The notes under the pieces are model-generated. The model made no database searches. It was not told the DNA's origin and saw only the letters and a program-made list of their open reading frames with translations. Positions 27,038-39,308 of a stretch of 64,000 nucleotides of DNA are shown in pieces. The translations under genes were made by a program, and so were the position numbers. The DNA is from Triplophysa rosa (Eukaryota > Chordata > Actinopteri > Cypriniformes > Nemacheilidae), in assembly GCF_024868665.1 (NCBI RefSeq), contig NC_079905.1:3591866-3655865 (forward strand), in the 5' to 3' direction. Within the stretch, counting starts at the first letter, position 1. Every line of letters starts with the position of its first letter.

Positions 27038-27357
27038 TTAAAAGTTCAACCAAAAATGGAAATTCTGTCATCATTTACTCACCCTCTTGTCATTTCAAAC
27101 CTGAGTGACTTTCTTTCTTCCGCGGAAACAAAAAGAAGATATTTTGAAGAAAGTCTGTAACCGAACAGTGTCGGCACCCATTCACTTCTGTTGTATGGAC
27201 ACACAACCAATGCAAGTGAATGGGTGCCAGTTAACAACATTCTTCAAAATATCTTTTTTTGTGTTCTGCAGAAGAAAGAGAGTCGTACAGATTTGAAATG
27301 AGAAGAGGTGAGTTAACGTTGACACGTTTTTCATTTTTGGGTGAACTACTTCGTTAA
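27038..27357. mobile_element. family B element, copy 4
   Basis: Left TTAAAAGTTCAACCAAAAAT, right ATTTTTGGGTGAACTACTTC. The centre forms its own hairpin: CACCCATTCACTTCTGTTG near 27175 is inverted by the GTGAATGGGTG near 27215. Confidence 0.8.
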
Positions 27358-27755
27358 TGCTGCAATCTGCAACTTTTTGGGTGTTGAAAATGATCAAAAA
27401 TTATTTATTGATCAAATACATGAAAATAATAATATACATTAAATAATGTTTTTTTTTCCACACTCCGATTCATAACGCTTAGCGCATAATAATGATTCAT
27501 TATTATAAGTTGAGCTGTCGAGTACGATTTTTGCGGGAGTTTAAAGTCAGGATGGAGATACTATGTCACCAGCCAGATTCCTCACTCATCTCATCTCAAG
27601 ATGAAGTACATGAGCTAAACATGAGCCACAGCTTTTACACCACATTCATTATTGATGTTAATGGATGATAACATTTCATCCATCTGACATGGTTTCTAAG
27701 TTCTTCAACATCTTCAATCACAGCATGGCATTGTGTTATGGCATTAAACATACAT

Positions 27756-27996
27756 TTAAAGGGACAGTTCACCCAAAAAGAAAAATTGGTCATCATTTAT
27801 TCACCCTCATGTCAGTACAAACCTATATGACTTTCTTTCTTCTGCAGAACACTAAAGAAGATATTTTGAAGAACGTTGGTAACCAAACCACACTAAGCCC
27901 CATTGACTTCCATTGTATGGACATTTCTCAAAATATCTTTTGTGTTGCGCCGAAGAAAGAGTCACATAGTGTCACATTAAAAGACATGCGGGTGAA
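27756..27996. mobile_element. family B element, copy 5, right end lost
   Basis: Left TTAAAGGGACAGTTCACCC, internal CCCCATTGACTTCCATTG, stops after GGGTGAATAAATTATTC. The 126-residue open frame that crosses it is an artefact of the element. Confidence 0.8.
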
Positions 27997-30460
27997 TAAA
28001 TTATTCTTGCTTCCTCTGCTGGTCTCTCCTCACATTGTGCTTTAAGGTTTGAACCGCGGTACATCTACATCATCAATCCGAGCACGGTGAGCGTGGCACA
28101 TGAACTCAGGTTAAAAGCATCTAAAGTTGCCCAAGTCTACTTGATTTGGAGAATATATTTAAACTGCCTGTCACTGCATCACTTGAAAGTAAATGGAGTT
28201 CGCTTTGGAGTCAGACAGGCTCATTTTATAGACTGAAGCTTCCAGCACGCTGCAAGCCATAAAAACTTCACAAGAATTTCACGAGGTCACAAGAAACCCG
28301 AACTGGCATTGTGGCACAAAACCTTCAATAACAAACATTTAGCGCATTTTTATCTTCAGTACAGACTGCGAACGAACCGCAGAAGCAGAAAAAGGCGGTG
28401 TTAAAAAAAACTCCCTCACCGCCCCCCGCCACGTTTCAGTGGCTCATTACTTCAGCATGGGGCATTTGGCTGGTAATGTCTCAATTTCTTAAGACCCCAT
28501 GAGGGGGTTCGAGGGAAGACTACTAATAAAATTTTGTATCCGACCCGGGGTGTTAACCGTAATGAGTCTAAGCACAAAAGACTGCGAAATGAATAAATCT
28601 TAAATCGGAGGTATAAAGTAATTCAAATGAATTTGACGAGGCAAAATGAAAAAGATAATATCTGAGAAATTGTGAATTATTTCACGCCCAGGGAATGGAT
28701 GGCTGAGGTAATAGGTAGAAAAAGAGCTTCCATTCCTCTCCAGGCAGAAAGAGACATTTGTGAAAGTACCGTACAGGAGCTTGATAAATGAACAGATCAC
28801 TTTATATTACAAGCAAAACTATTGTGACGTGAACCTATAAAATAAAGAAGACAAAGAGTTTGGGGCAAAAACGGTGCTTGATAGACACATACGCATTTCA
28901 TTTAACTTAAAGAGTTGATTTTCTTTCTTGAGAGTAAAACTTGCTCTTCCATGGCAAATGCTTTAAGCTTCATGTGTCTCAGACATTTCTCCTAAAATGC
29001 TTTAGAAAGCAAAAAAGGAACCAGATGACACTATTTCAGGCTCTGTATGTAATATCATTGGTTTTTAGGAGAAACTACTGACACATTAATGAGATTTTTC
29101 TGCACTTCTTCAGTTCAAACACAGCAAATGAGATCTCTGAGAGACTGTGAAACATTGTTTTGCCGTGTTTACGTGTAAATTGCAGACCTGCTATTGACCG
29201 GTGGACTACAGCGTGAAGCCAGGCCAAACAAAAACTTTGAGCACTCGACTACACCAGATAATTGAGGCCTATCAGTGCTCGGTGTGCCAAAAAACAACAT
29301 TGTGAAACTAACAGGGAGAGAAGCCGCAGGAAAAATGTGTGTTAAAGGAGGTGAAACAAAGGGCAGGACGACATTTCTGGAGAAACAGCACTTATTCCAG
29401 TAGCACCCACAGTTTGTCCTCGTTTACTGTGAAAATAAAATCACAAAGGCACATTTCCCAAGAAACCTTATTAAACACTTATCAGCTCTGGTATGTCTGT
29501 TGAAGATGTGCTTATGTATCACAAGACCAGAGAAAATGCCATATTTATTGAACAAAAGCCATAAGCACACTCCATTTAATGTTATTCTGTATCTGGGTTT
29601 CGATCACAAAGACGATGCACAAAAAGATACCTGACAAATTTCTGTTGGACAAGACGTATGACCTCATGACTGTACAGAACACTGTAAATTCACAACAATT
29701 GTGTGAACAATCCGTGTGAACGCATTTTTGATTATATTTCTAAAATAAACGTGTATTTTTACACTAAGATTCTGGACTATTTCTATTTACTTATTTACTA
29801 ATCAAATAAAACGTTTTCTGGGCATATTACCTGTGAACATTTCCTGGATCCATATACACAAACATGCATAGTGAACCCGGGTGAATTGGTGCACTTGAAG
29901 ATCTCTAATAAGAACATGTCGACACGCATTTATTCAGAAAGTCCAACAACAGTTCGGTACAATGATGTTGTGACAATCATCTCTGTCTGTGATCTATAGA
30001 GACTGGAAGAGAATTAGATGAGATTATCAAGAGATCGCTCCTTTTTCATCTAATCAATGACAAACATTGACTGATGCATCTTTCCTAATCTAACAATAAT
30101 ACAGAGCCACATAAAAGGCTCTTACAAGCTTGTCAGCGTGATCTGTGTTTGTGCGCTTCGCACAAAAGCCGAGCCGACTCTGCCCGAGCTCACGTCCTTG
30201 TGCGGGGAAGGAATGAAAGCGGTGGTGACAGAACAGTGGCAGAGTGTTGTCAAGGCGACAGATGCGGGTGCCTGAAGTGGGCCCTCAAGGTTGAGAGGTG
30301 TCTCGCTGAGAATGCGGACACACAATGGGCTGCAGGTTTGTCAAAAGCTATTAGCATGTCAAGGATTATAGAAAGCTGGGAAGATTCCTTCCAGTGTGTC
30401 GGGTTAAGTCTATATTTCTATCAAAATAATATTTATGAGGATAGTGTTCTGTTTATAATA
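27997..30460. other. gene-free sequence
   Basis: About 2.5 kb with no gene, RNA gene or clear repeat. Confidence 0.4.
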
Positions 30461-30621
30461 GGGCTGTCACATTATCAGATTTTCACTACATAATAATTGT
30501 GGCCAAAAAGTATTAATGACAACAATATTATCGCAATGTCTTATTGATATGATGCTATCAGTCAAATTATTTTGTGTTCTCTCTTTTTTTGATCAACAAA
30601 TCACATTTAAAATACGTAGGC

Positions 30622-30657
<36 letters not shown>

Positions 30658-30669
30658 TTTGTAACCATT
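30461..30669. mobile_element. family I element, copy 2, with (GA)n
   Basis: GGGCTGTCACATTATCAGAT, then ATTGTGGCCAAAAAGTATTA, a (GA)n at about 30620-30656 and GAGTTTGTAACCATTG, matching 21302-21467 in order. The microsatellite therefore belongs to the element. Confidence 0.6.
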
Positions 30670-30782
30670 GTATAATGTAATGTAATGTAATATAATACAT
30701 CTTATTATTTATAACTTATAATACAATCAATATCAGTATATATTTCGTACATCATTGTGAAAAAGTAATTCAAATAAAAAGA

Positions 30783-30923
30783 GTTATGTAAGGGATAATC
30801 CACGGATAGCCGTGTATTAAAGAAATTTAATGCACGACGTGGAGACCAAGAACCACCCGACGTGAAGTGCATTAAAATCCTTTAATGCAAGGCTAGCCGT
30901 GGATTATCCCACTTATACCATGG
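30783..30923. mobile_element. palindromic element with about 50-bp arms
   Basis: GGGATAATCCACGGATAGCC on the left is matched by GGCTAGCCGTGGATTATCCC on the right, with ATTAAAGAAATTTAATGCA-type sequence repeated in inverse inside. The right flank ACTTATACCATGG recurs inverted as CCATGGTATAAGT at 31017-31029, suggesting a second, nested inverted unit. Confidence 0.8.
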
Positions 30924-32269
30924 TAATTTGCCAAGTTAAATCTGTTATTGATGTTTGCAGTGCAAGTTTTGATCAGACAGGTAAAAACGCCAATCAGAAT
31001 CGAGTATTCAAACAGACCATGGTATAAGTATTTTTTGAAGTGCTTAAAAACATTCAATTATTTTCACAATTCAGCATTATGCACACTGTTAAAACTGCAA
31101 ATTCTATTTAAAACCAAATAATGACCAATAACATTTCAACCAAAACCTAACATCATATAACTACTGCAAAATGGTCCACAGACGTGAGTTTAAGAAGTTG
31201 AGCTCTCAGCACAGTTCAGAATCCCATCATGCAAAAAAAGAAAAAAAATCACATCAACGTCCTCCCAGGATTGAGTTTCAATTCAGTCCTAGTCAGACGG
31301 GGGTCAAAAGTGATTTCATTCTGGGACCTGCTGTGTAAGCTTTGAATTGGCGCGTGGCTGCGCTATGAGGGCCCCTGGAAATCAGCGTTACATATTTGAT
31401 GCTTGAAGCAGAAGAGGTCAACAAACACACGCAAGACAAAATACTTAGAAATCCACCAGGTTTTAATTACAACCAGTATACAAAAATAATGTGACAGGAC
31501 GAACAGGGGCTTGGAAACGTACAGCGGTTTTTCTTCCTTGCTCCAATTAAACACACCATACAAGTTGTCTTTGTGTGTGCGTGACATGAAACCGTTCCTT
31601 CCCCCTGAAAGAGAGACCAAGCATCTTGTACACAATAAAAACAAAAAAAGCAGCAAAGCCAAACGCAGAACAATGGAACGACGTGGAGGTAATTCAGGGT
31701 TGCGTATCAATTAGTAATGCGTTTGCTCGTTCTCTAATTTATTTATAGTATTCACAAGAAGCTGATGAGACGGAACCGAGTGGGAAAACACCTTGTGCGG
31801 AATCACAATTTCTCTTAATGGCTCCGAGTTGCTTTGAGACTAGAGGCAGTTGCAAACTGAAGATGCCATAACCCATTTCTGTTTTTTTTTTTAAAGAACA
31901 GTAGTCGAGGACAGGCTGCGTAATTGCATGCCAAAAACATTGGTTTTTATCCCGCCGGTATTCTGCCCGCTGTGGCACTCTTTTCAAAGAGGATTAATGC
32001 CCCAGCGGTTCCCTCTTCATCTTTCTGGGTAATAAAACCCCACGACCAGTGAACGGTGGAAACTTAGAAGAATATTGATCTTGTCTTTTGCAAAATAGGA
32101 TAATACTGTTGGACGTCAGTGTAATTGGTACCTTGTTTGTTTTTGTGGAGAACAAATCCTTGGCAGCAACAGTGTGTGCGGGGTGCGCTGAAGGTGAATC
32201 CTACATGTCCGGGTCATATTTTACTCCAAATCCAAAGAAAAAGTCGATTATTTTTCATTAAGGCCGCTT

Positions 32270-32430
32270 TAGTTCCATTAAGACTGCTTTTGGACATTAT
32301 TTTAATGGAAATTAAGCACGTGCATGCAAATTCTCATTACCGTAACACATCTGGACATTTTCCTCACGATTCTCTGTGGCTATTCTCATTAGTTTCTCAT
32401 TACCAGAATTTAGCAATTTATTATTACAAT
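32270..32430. other. candidate conserved non-coding element
   Basis: Repeat-free, with the POU octamer ATGCAAAT inside GTGCATGCAAATTCTCATTA, several CATTA/TAATG words and TTCTCATTAGTTTCTCATTA. No coding potential. Suggestive of an enhancer only. Confidence 0.25.
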
Positions 32431-33609
32431 TTGCATACATTAAAAGCAATATAACAAATGTGACCGTGATCAATAAAAACTTTTTTTGGCACAACTAAGT
32501 AATGAAATTTGTTTTTTGCCATCAACGTGCAAATACTTGTTTTAAATATGTCACACAGTAAAAATCATTTCTTATTTCGCAAAAACATTTCATTGTCGAC
32601 TTTGGAGTGAAATATGACAATCTTAGACATTGCTACAGTCTAGTATGCATACGGGTTTAGTGTTGAAGGGTGTGTGTGTGTCAGTGCATAATGTTTATGT
32701 GTGAACGTCAGTCTACTGTACTGTCCATACTAACTAGTGTGCGTCTGGGAAGCTACATCTGCTATATAGGCATTACTCCCACCAGTGTGAAGCAGGCAAC
32801 ACCACCCGCATCAAGGCAACTGAGGTTATTCTCATCTAGTGTACTACGTCTGCTCTTATATTTGGTATTGGCCGTATGTGACCTCAACTGTTATTTACAG
32901 TACTGATAAATACACTTTTACTGGATATCTTGATGATAAATACATACATATACAGTATATATATGCGTCACACACAAGACACGTCACGTCAAGATACACC
33001 ATCAACACCTCACAGAATAGCACTGTATTTCCATCCATTATAATTACAAACTCAACAAATAAAAACAAAAGTACAGATTGAACTTTTGATAGACGTGTTG
33101 TGGTACAGCGGTTTGTGATACGTATGTACGTAACAATTTGTGTCGAATAGCACTATTTACACAAAAACAGGAAGTAAGTCGTGATTGGCTGTCTAAGTTT
33201 GCGTTCATCTCATTGCTCTTTATAGACACAACACAACATTTCAGAGTAAAACGAAAAAGTTACAATCAGCAAAGGAAGTCTTCTACAGCTGATGGGGTAA
33301 TAATGGCTTACATCATTAATTAAAAACACCATATGGGGGCAATTTGCCATCGTCTCTAACAATCTTGTTTTTCTGTTTTATACTTTTTTCCAATATCTAG
33401 GTCTGGCATTCATTTACAGAGTCTCCGATGAATTGTGGCCAACTTTCATCTCTAGGCTAAAAACACATCCCAGAAGGCACTTACATCAGCTTATTATCAA
33501 AATATACTTTTTTTCATAAAATTGTGAAACAATCCGTAGACGAAAGTCATGAAAATATGCCCTGGTCATATTTCAGCCCGAAATCAGAATTTCAATCAAG
33601 TTTGGACCA

Positions 33610-33745
33610 CACTCAACCTTTGCTTGAGTAAAATATGGACAAACCCGGTTGTTGGGTTTCAATTAACTTATGTTGGGTTGTTTTAACCCATGGTTGGATT
33701 AAATATGGACATTTCCCAACCATGGCTTAAAAACCCAGAGCGCAT
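33610..33745. repeat. AACCCA/TGGGTT inverted repeat
   Basis: GTTGGGTTGTTTTAACCCAT, GGTTGTTGGGTTTC and TTTCCCAACCATGGC form overlapping inverted TGGGTT/AACCCA words, a common fish interspersed repeat pattern. Confidence 0.5.
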
Positions 33746-35856
33746 AAAATTCGATAAATAATTATTTTATTACAATACTCTGGGAAATAATGTTTGTGCT
33801 TATTTTACAGAAAAATACCATCTGAATGCAGAAAGTCTTAATAGTGCTCAAAATCAGGCTTCATTTTCTTGAAGCACAATACAGCTCTTTTGACTTAAGG
33901 GTGAAATATAACCCAGACATGCTTTTGACAGATCCTCCCGACACCCAATATTTGATCTGTATGTAGCCTTGGGACTGTGCAGATGAGAACAAGGTATCAA
34001 TATCTAACCCTCAATACAAATCTTCTCTCATAACATTCTAAAGTTCAACAAAAGTTTCGACTAAAACGCTAATGCTACTCATTGCAAAAACGTCATTTGG
34101 CAACTTTGCTAGGTATGAAAAGTCTAATTTCATTTTAGACTCCAACGTGCCCGGCCATCTCTGCAATATCCCAGCTCACGGGCCTCACCGAATGCATGAA
34201 TCTGCCTGACGCGGATTCAATTTCACAACTAAAACGGTTTGGTGGCGTTAATACCTTTGCATCTGCAAACAACCCACTGTTCACTTATTCCATCCCTTTT
34301 CATTCTGCACATCTTGGTTTTTGTGGCCGGTAATATAAGCCTGAATAAATCGAGGCTCAGCAGCTCTGGGAAAATAGCTTTCCCATCCTTATTTTTCAGT
34401 GCAGTGATGCAACAAAAAAACGACGAATCTTGCGATTGTGGGTGAACGTCTCTGTAGGCTATAGTAACTACTGCCTTTACACTCGCCTTGTTCAGATAGT
34501 ATAATCTCCAAATTAACTCACGGTGTATCTGCACTGCTGCATGGAGGAAGTGTCTGAGGAAGTATCACATTGGTGTGCGCGTGCTGAAGCGAGAGGATTC
34601 TTTGTCATTATCGGTCTAACTTCCCTCCGCCGAAGTCTCGCTAATCTGAAACCAAGGATGAATGACTCACGGTTTAAGTAATTCAAAGCGCTGCCAAAGA
34701 ATCCATACAATCCGCATGTTATTATGCAAAACATGCGCTGACCAAATACGGCAAACACATCTGGAATACACACATTTTTAAGGTTACACAAACACAGTTT
34801 ATATCAGTAGACATCAATAAACCTCTGAAATTACATATATATTTTTTAAAAGTAATCTTATATGCTAGACTTCAAAACAAACCGCTGACCCGCTCAAGAA
34901 AAACCCGGTCTGTAAACCGAGCGGCCTAATCTCACAGCGGAGCATACGGTGAGAGTGCATTACCCTTTGACCTTTTTTCACAGCTGGCAGTTTTTCAAGA
35001 CCGTGGACTCGACTGAACCAAGCAGCATATGCCGTCCGGCTTAACGTTTCCCGCCGGGGTCCGTCCGCACTCCACGGTCATATAATCCTCCACTCGAAGG
35101 CACGTCAGTGGCGCTCTCTCAAGGCACGCCAGCCACCAATCCACAGTTTCTATCAATCAATTTAATCTGTTTTTAGTGGAGTGTCAACACTGTTTTTCTT
35201 TTAATGGAAAACAAGGGATTTGTCTGCCGGAGAGGGTTGAAGTCACACTGTGGGCGTTTGGTTCGCTCCTACAAGCGGCCTGTTTGCAGTTTTTCGACTT
35301 GGTTTTCTACAGTTTTGACATAACTGGATTAATCTGGACGCTCACAGCGTCGGCCTAAGACGCCGCGTGCGCGGCTAACGCACAACACTTCCTGCCTCCT
35401 GAATTAAACATCGCCTGGAACGCGCTGTTCTGCAGAGGCAGGGGAGGGAAAAACATTCTTACGCCTCTTCCTAGAACCCCTGGAGTCATTCCGAAAATTC
35501 CTTTACCGTAACAAGACATCCGATTAATGAACAAGAGCTAAAAAACGGAGAAAGTTGAGCGCCGACTGAATTGATCAGTGCCACGTAGACGAACGACCTA
35601 GATGCCGGGAACGGCCGGTGCAATGTGTCTTTTGCTGACAAAAGATCCAGCTGTTCTCAGAGATGATGTTCCCGGCAAAGACTTAATCGCAAGACTTTCT
35701 ACACCTTTTAAAGGGCCTAAACTATTGTGCTGTTTAATGACTAAACCACAGAAAGTCTTGTGAAAACGGGCATCATCAAGAAGTTACACTTACACAACAA
35801 TCACAATGTCTAAAGAACAAAACTTCCTGACAAAACGTTTACCTTAAAAGCACCGA
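33746..35856. other. gene-free region downstream of nectin2
   Basis: No gene recognised. Part of it may be the nectin2 3' UTR if the transcript is long. 35340-35640 is moderately CpG-rich. Confidence 0.4.
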
Positions 35857-35900
35857 AAGTCGCTTTGGATAAAAGCGCCCGCCAAATGCACGAATGTCAA
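35857..35900 (+). repeat. SINE tail fragment in the likely nectin2 3' UTR
   Basis: Contains CGCTTTGGATAAAAGCG followed by CGCCAAATGC, the common 3' tail of several teleost tRNA-derived SINEs. The tRNA-like head is missing, so only a fragment remains. It lies about 220 nt past the nectin2 stop and may be transcribed with the gene. A related tail occurs in the fuller copy at 62704-62848. Confidence 0.6.
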
Positions 35901-35962
35901 ATACTTCAGGTCAATCTTTCATATTATGCCTCACACAGAACTATGCATTACGATGTAAAAAG

Positions 35963-35968
35963 TTTAAT
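35963..35968 (-). terminator. possible polyadenylation signal (ATTAAA)
   Basis: On the minus strand this reads ATTAAA about 150 nt beyond the nectin2 stop. It is the commonest variant of AATAAA. I saw no canonical AATAAA within about 2 kb downstream of the stop, but a six-base AT-rich match is weak evidence, and nectin 3' UTRs can be several kilobases long. Confidence 0.2.
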
Positions 35969-36117
35969 GTCTAGATGATGAGTGCTTTTTCCCACAGAAA
36001 TAACATTAACCGGTTGCACGGCACGTTTTCTTAAAACTGTTTGAAAGGTCAAGTACGGATCAAGTAAATATCAGTCAGGCGTATCGCACATCCATCTTGT
36101 CTTCGTCTCCTCGCTGT

Positions 36118-36662
36118 TCAGACATAGATGGCAGTCCGTGAAATGATGGAGCCGTCTCGCTGAGACTCCATGTCGTCGTCAAGGTACGGTGCACACTCTT
36201 CCTCGCGCCGGTGGATTTGGTAGCTGGGCGGCAGTCCGCCAAAGCGGTCGTACCTCTCGTCCTCTTCCTCCTCCATGCTGTCATTCAGGGCCTCGAACTT
36301 CCTGCGCTGTGCTTCGTTTAGCTCACCGCTCAACAGGATGTCATGGGCCGTTGGCATGCCGCTGGTCATGTGCGGGAATTCATTGCACTTAGCCATCAGG
36401 GTTCCCGGCTCACCCTCGCGGTACGTGTAGATCGGCCCGTTGTTGTTTGCACCGGTGCCGTTTTTGCTAGCTTTCTTGCCGCCGAAAAGCCGAGTTTTGT
36501 TGCCGTAACCTCCCTGCTCGCCGTCGCCCGAATACCCGTGCTGTTGGCGCCGGCTACGCGTTACCAATACAGCAACCAGCGCGCTGACCAATACGAGGGC
36601 CAAGAGGCTGCCCAGAATGGCGCCGGCCACCACACCCGCGCTGGAAGGGTCTTCGGTCGACT
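36118..36662 (-). CDS. nectin2: nectin2 last exon: membrane helix and cytoplasmic tail with stop
   Basis: A 545-bp terminal exon, acceptor ctctgcag|AG (phase 1), TGA stop at 36118-36120. The splice gives VIESTEDPSS, a short stalk. A helix of about 25 residues rich in A, V, L and G (from AGVVAGAILG to VLV) is followed by a TRSRR stop-transfer signal. The tail has Gly/Asn-rich basic stretches, GPIYTYREGEPG, an acidic run (SMEEEEDERYDRF), LPPSY (a PPxY motif that could bind WW domains) and the end DDMESQRDGSIISRTAIYV. The final four residues fit the E/A-x-Y-V ligand for the afadin PDZ domain. One exon holds the entire helix and tail, so alternative tails would need another exon, and none was found. 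Confidence 0.92.
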
Positions 36663-37680
36663 CTGCAGAGGAGCACAAACACATCAGAATTGATCTTGTG
36701 GCGCCTGGTGATGTTGGTGGTGTCACTGCTATTCTTCACCATAGGGAGTGGTGTACTCTTTGGTTCTGTTCTAAAACGTTTTTGGACGCCCCCAGTTCCC
36801 AGCTACAAGTCGCATGGTGTGAGCCAAGTTTGCCGGATCCCATCACGTGAGAACACAACACAAACGTCCATTCCTTCTACGCCTGGGAGCTGACCAGGTG
36901 AGATTACGCCGCGGCACAGCGGACACACAAGAAGACAGCGAGAAAGAGAAACACACAAATGGAATAGGGAGAAAAACCGTGACTGTCACAGTGTGATCAT
37001 GCAAAGAAGAAGAGCTGCGAGTTACAATGAACAATGCTTCTTGCCCCTCCGCCCGCAACTAACCGGTCAGTCTTTGCATTCCAACCAAATAGCGGGAATG
37101 CGTCCAAGTCACAAACACTAAAGAAACACCTGCTTCAGAAGGGATTAGCCCCATTTCATGCCGCAACCTGCAAGGAACGCACTTGAAGTGACGTCTATAT
37201 TGTGAGAGCGCAGACGTGATGTCAAGGAGTGTAATTGTATTTATTTTCTGATTTAATCAAAAGATTACAGAGCGAGACTTTTCAGTTTGAAGGACAGTAA
37301 TGGTGCCATGCAAGACCACCGAATTGATTTCGGCTACCACTGTTCTACACGGGTCAATATATAAATAATGCTGGTCCTGCAGCTGATGTTGAATACATGC
37401 AGAATGTGTAAAAATGTACGACTTTGAGCTTTTTGTAAGTAGCTCCAATAACTTAAAAAGGCAACCACCCCAATCTGCTAGAAAATCTACATCTCTACAG
37501 TTTGTGGTAAACAATTTTTTAAAAGTGCTTGCCACAGTGCATAATGCTTCATGCTTCTTTATTATTTATTACAACTTTTTCATTATTATTTAACTCATTT
37601 TATACTATTATACTTAATTTATATATTATAGACAATTTATTTAAATTAATATTTATTTATTTGAATATCATACGGTATTA

Positions 37681-37709
37681 TATATGATATATATATATAT
37701 ATATATATA
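37681..37709. repeat. (AT)n microsatellite
   Basis: TATATA run in a strongly AT-rich tract. Confidence 0.85.
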
Positions 37710-38054
37710 ATATTTTTTTAGATTACTAATTTAATGCCCTTATTGACATTCACAATATTAGTAAAATAATTGTTTTCTTTTTGTCAATGTATTAAGTTGC
37801 TGTATTTGGGTAGTTGACAATTAAACTGTACATATGTCCTAGGATGTGAGACCAAAATAAAAAATAAAATGTTTCAAAAATCATGTTTTTTCGTTATGTT
37901 TTTATTGTGTGTTCCTATTTATATTGTGAGCTGCATTTTTTTTAGTTATTATTACTTAATCAAAACAACCCAACTGCAGTTTGATTCATATTATTTATAT
38001 TATGAACAAAAAAAACATGATTTTTGATTTCAACTCATCATATTAAATAATATA

Positions 38055-38090
38055 TCATTATTATTATTATTATTGTTATTATTATTATAT
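38055..38090. repeat. (ATT)n microsatellite
   Basis: ATT units with one G interruption. Confidence 0.8.
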
Positions 38091-38997
38091 AGTATACTAT
38101 ATTATTTAATATGATCATTATTATCATTTATAATAATACCATAAGAGAGATTTAACTTCATTGTTTTTTTTCTAAATTTCTGCTATATTACACCATAGGA
38201 CACATGTGCGGTTTATTTGTCAATTACCCATTTACTGTTAAGTTATGTCTACCATCATTTTGTAAGAATAATATATAAAAACGAAATATAAAAAAGAAAA
38301 GTAATGACTCTTCAACAAGTTACAAGTTCAACAAGCACAATATAAGGCATACACGAGTTATGCACCAGAATGTAACTATAATAAACCCAGTATGAGCAAA
38401 AACACAATGAAACTAACAAAAGCAAGCTGATGTTCTCCAGTTTGCTTAATTCAAGTAGATCTTTAAGTTCACCGTGTATCTACTCCAGTAGGCCTTACAG
38501 AAAGGCACACAGACTCGTGCAACTCCACTGCACTTATTCCTCGCTCTCGGCCAAGCAATCACAAATTCCACCTCCAGCAATCTCCCCTGTTACCATGACA
38601 ATTGGAGTCATTACAGATTCAGGCAACTAGAGACAAGTCAAGAGGTTTCCCAAAATCACTGCCGTCTCTTTTTAAGCCTGGCTTTCACAGCACTGTCTTC
38701 CACTACTGTGTAACAGTTCATAAAAGAATAAACAGGAGTGATGGAAATGTGTACGAACACGTATATCCACATTAAATATCTTCCCACACGACACGGATAC
38801 AACTTAATATCCCTACGATGTAACAAGCGTACACAATCTCTCGCTCTCCCACGCTCTTTTTCAAACCCTCCGTTCTTTTGCTTTTCAGGCGGTTTATTTT
38901 ATCCCTTCCCCAGGAGACGGAGAAGTGCTAAAACAGCGCTTTCATAAGATAACCCACCATACTTGTTGACAATTTTTCCCTCTTAATCCACCGGCGT

Positions 38998-39308
38998 ATT
39001 AAAGGAATAATTGACTCAAAAATGAAAATTCTGTCATCACGAATTCATCCATATGGTTTTCTTTCTACTGTAGAGCACAAACGGAGATGTTAGGCAGGAT
39101 TTTGACATTGTTCTTTTCTATACAATGAAAGTGAATGGCGAGTTTCAAATATGGAAAAAACAAATAGCCACATACAGCCTCTGGTCACATCACATGGAAA
39201 AGATCAGTGTAAACATTATGCCAAATTCCTCCCTTTATGTTCTTCAGAAAGAAAACGAAGTTGAATAAATAATGACCGAATGTTCATTTTTGGGTGGCCT
39301 ATTGTGAA
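38998..39308. mobile_element. family-B-like element, diverged
   Basis: Left TTAAAGGAATAATTGACTC, internal TACAATGAAAGTGAATGGCG, right TGTTCATTTTTGGGTGGCC. It shares the internal arrangement with the outer element at 5455-6140. Confidence 0.6.

Noticed and set aside
27665..28045. 126-codon plus-strand frame
   Set aside because: Mostly the family B mobile element, which has similar chance frames at its other copies.
30149..30493. 114-codon plus-strand frame
   Set aside because: No domain; runs into a mobile element at its end.
36343..36693. 116-codon plus-strand frame opposite the last nectin2 exon
   Set aside because: Antisense shadow of a well-supported coding exon.
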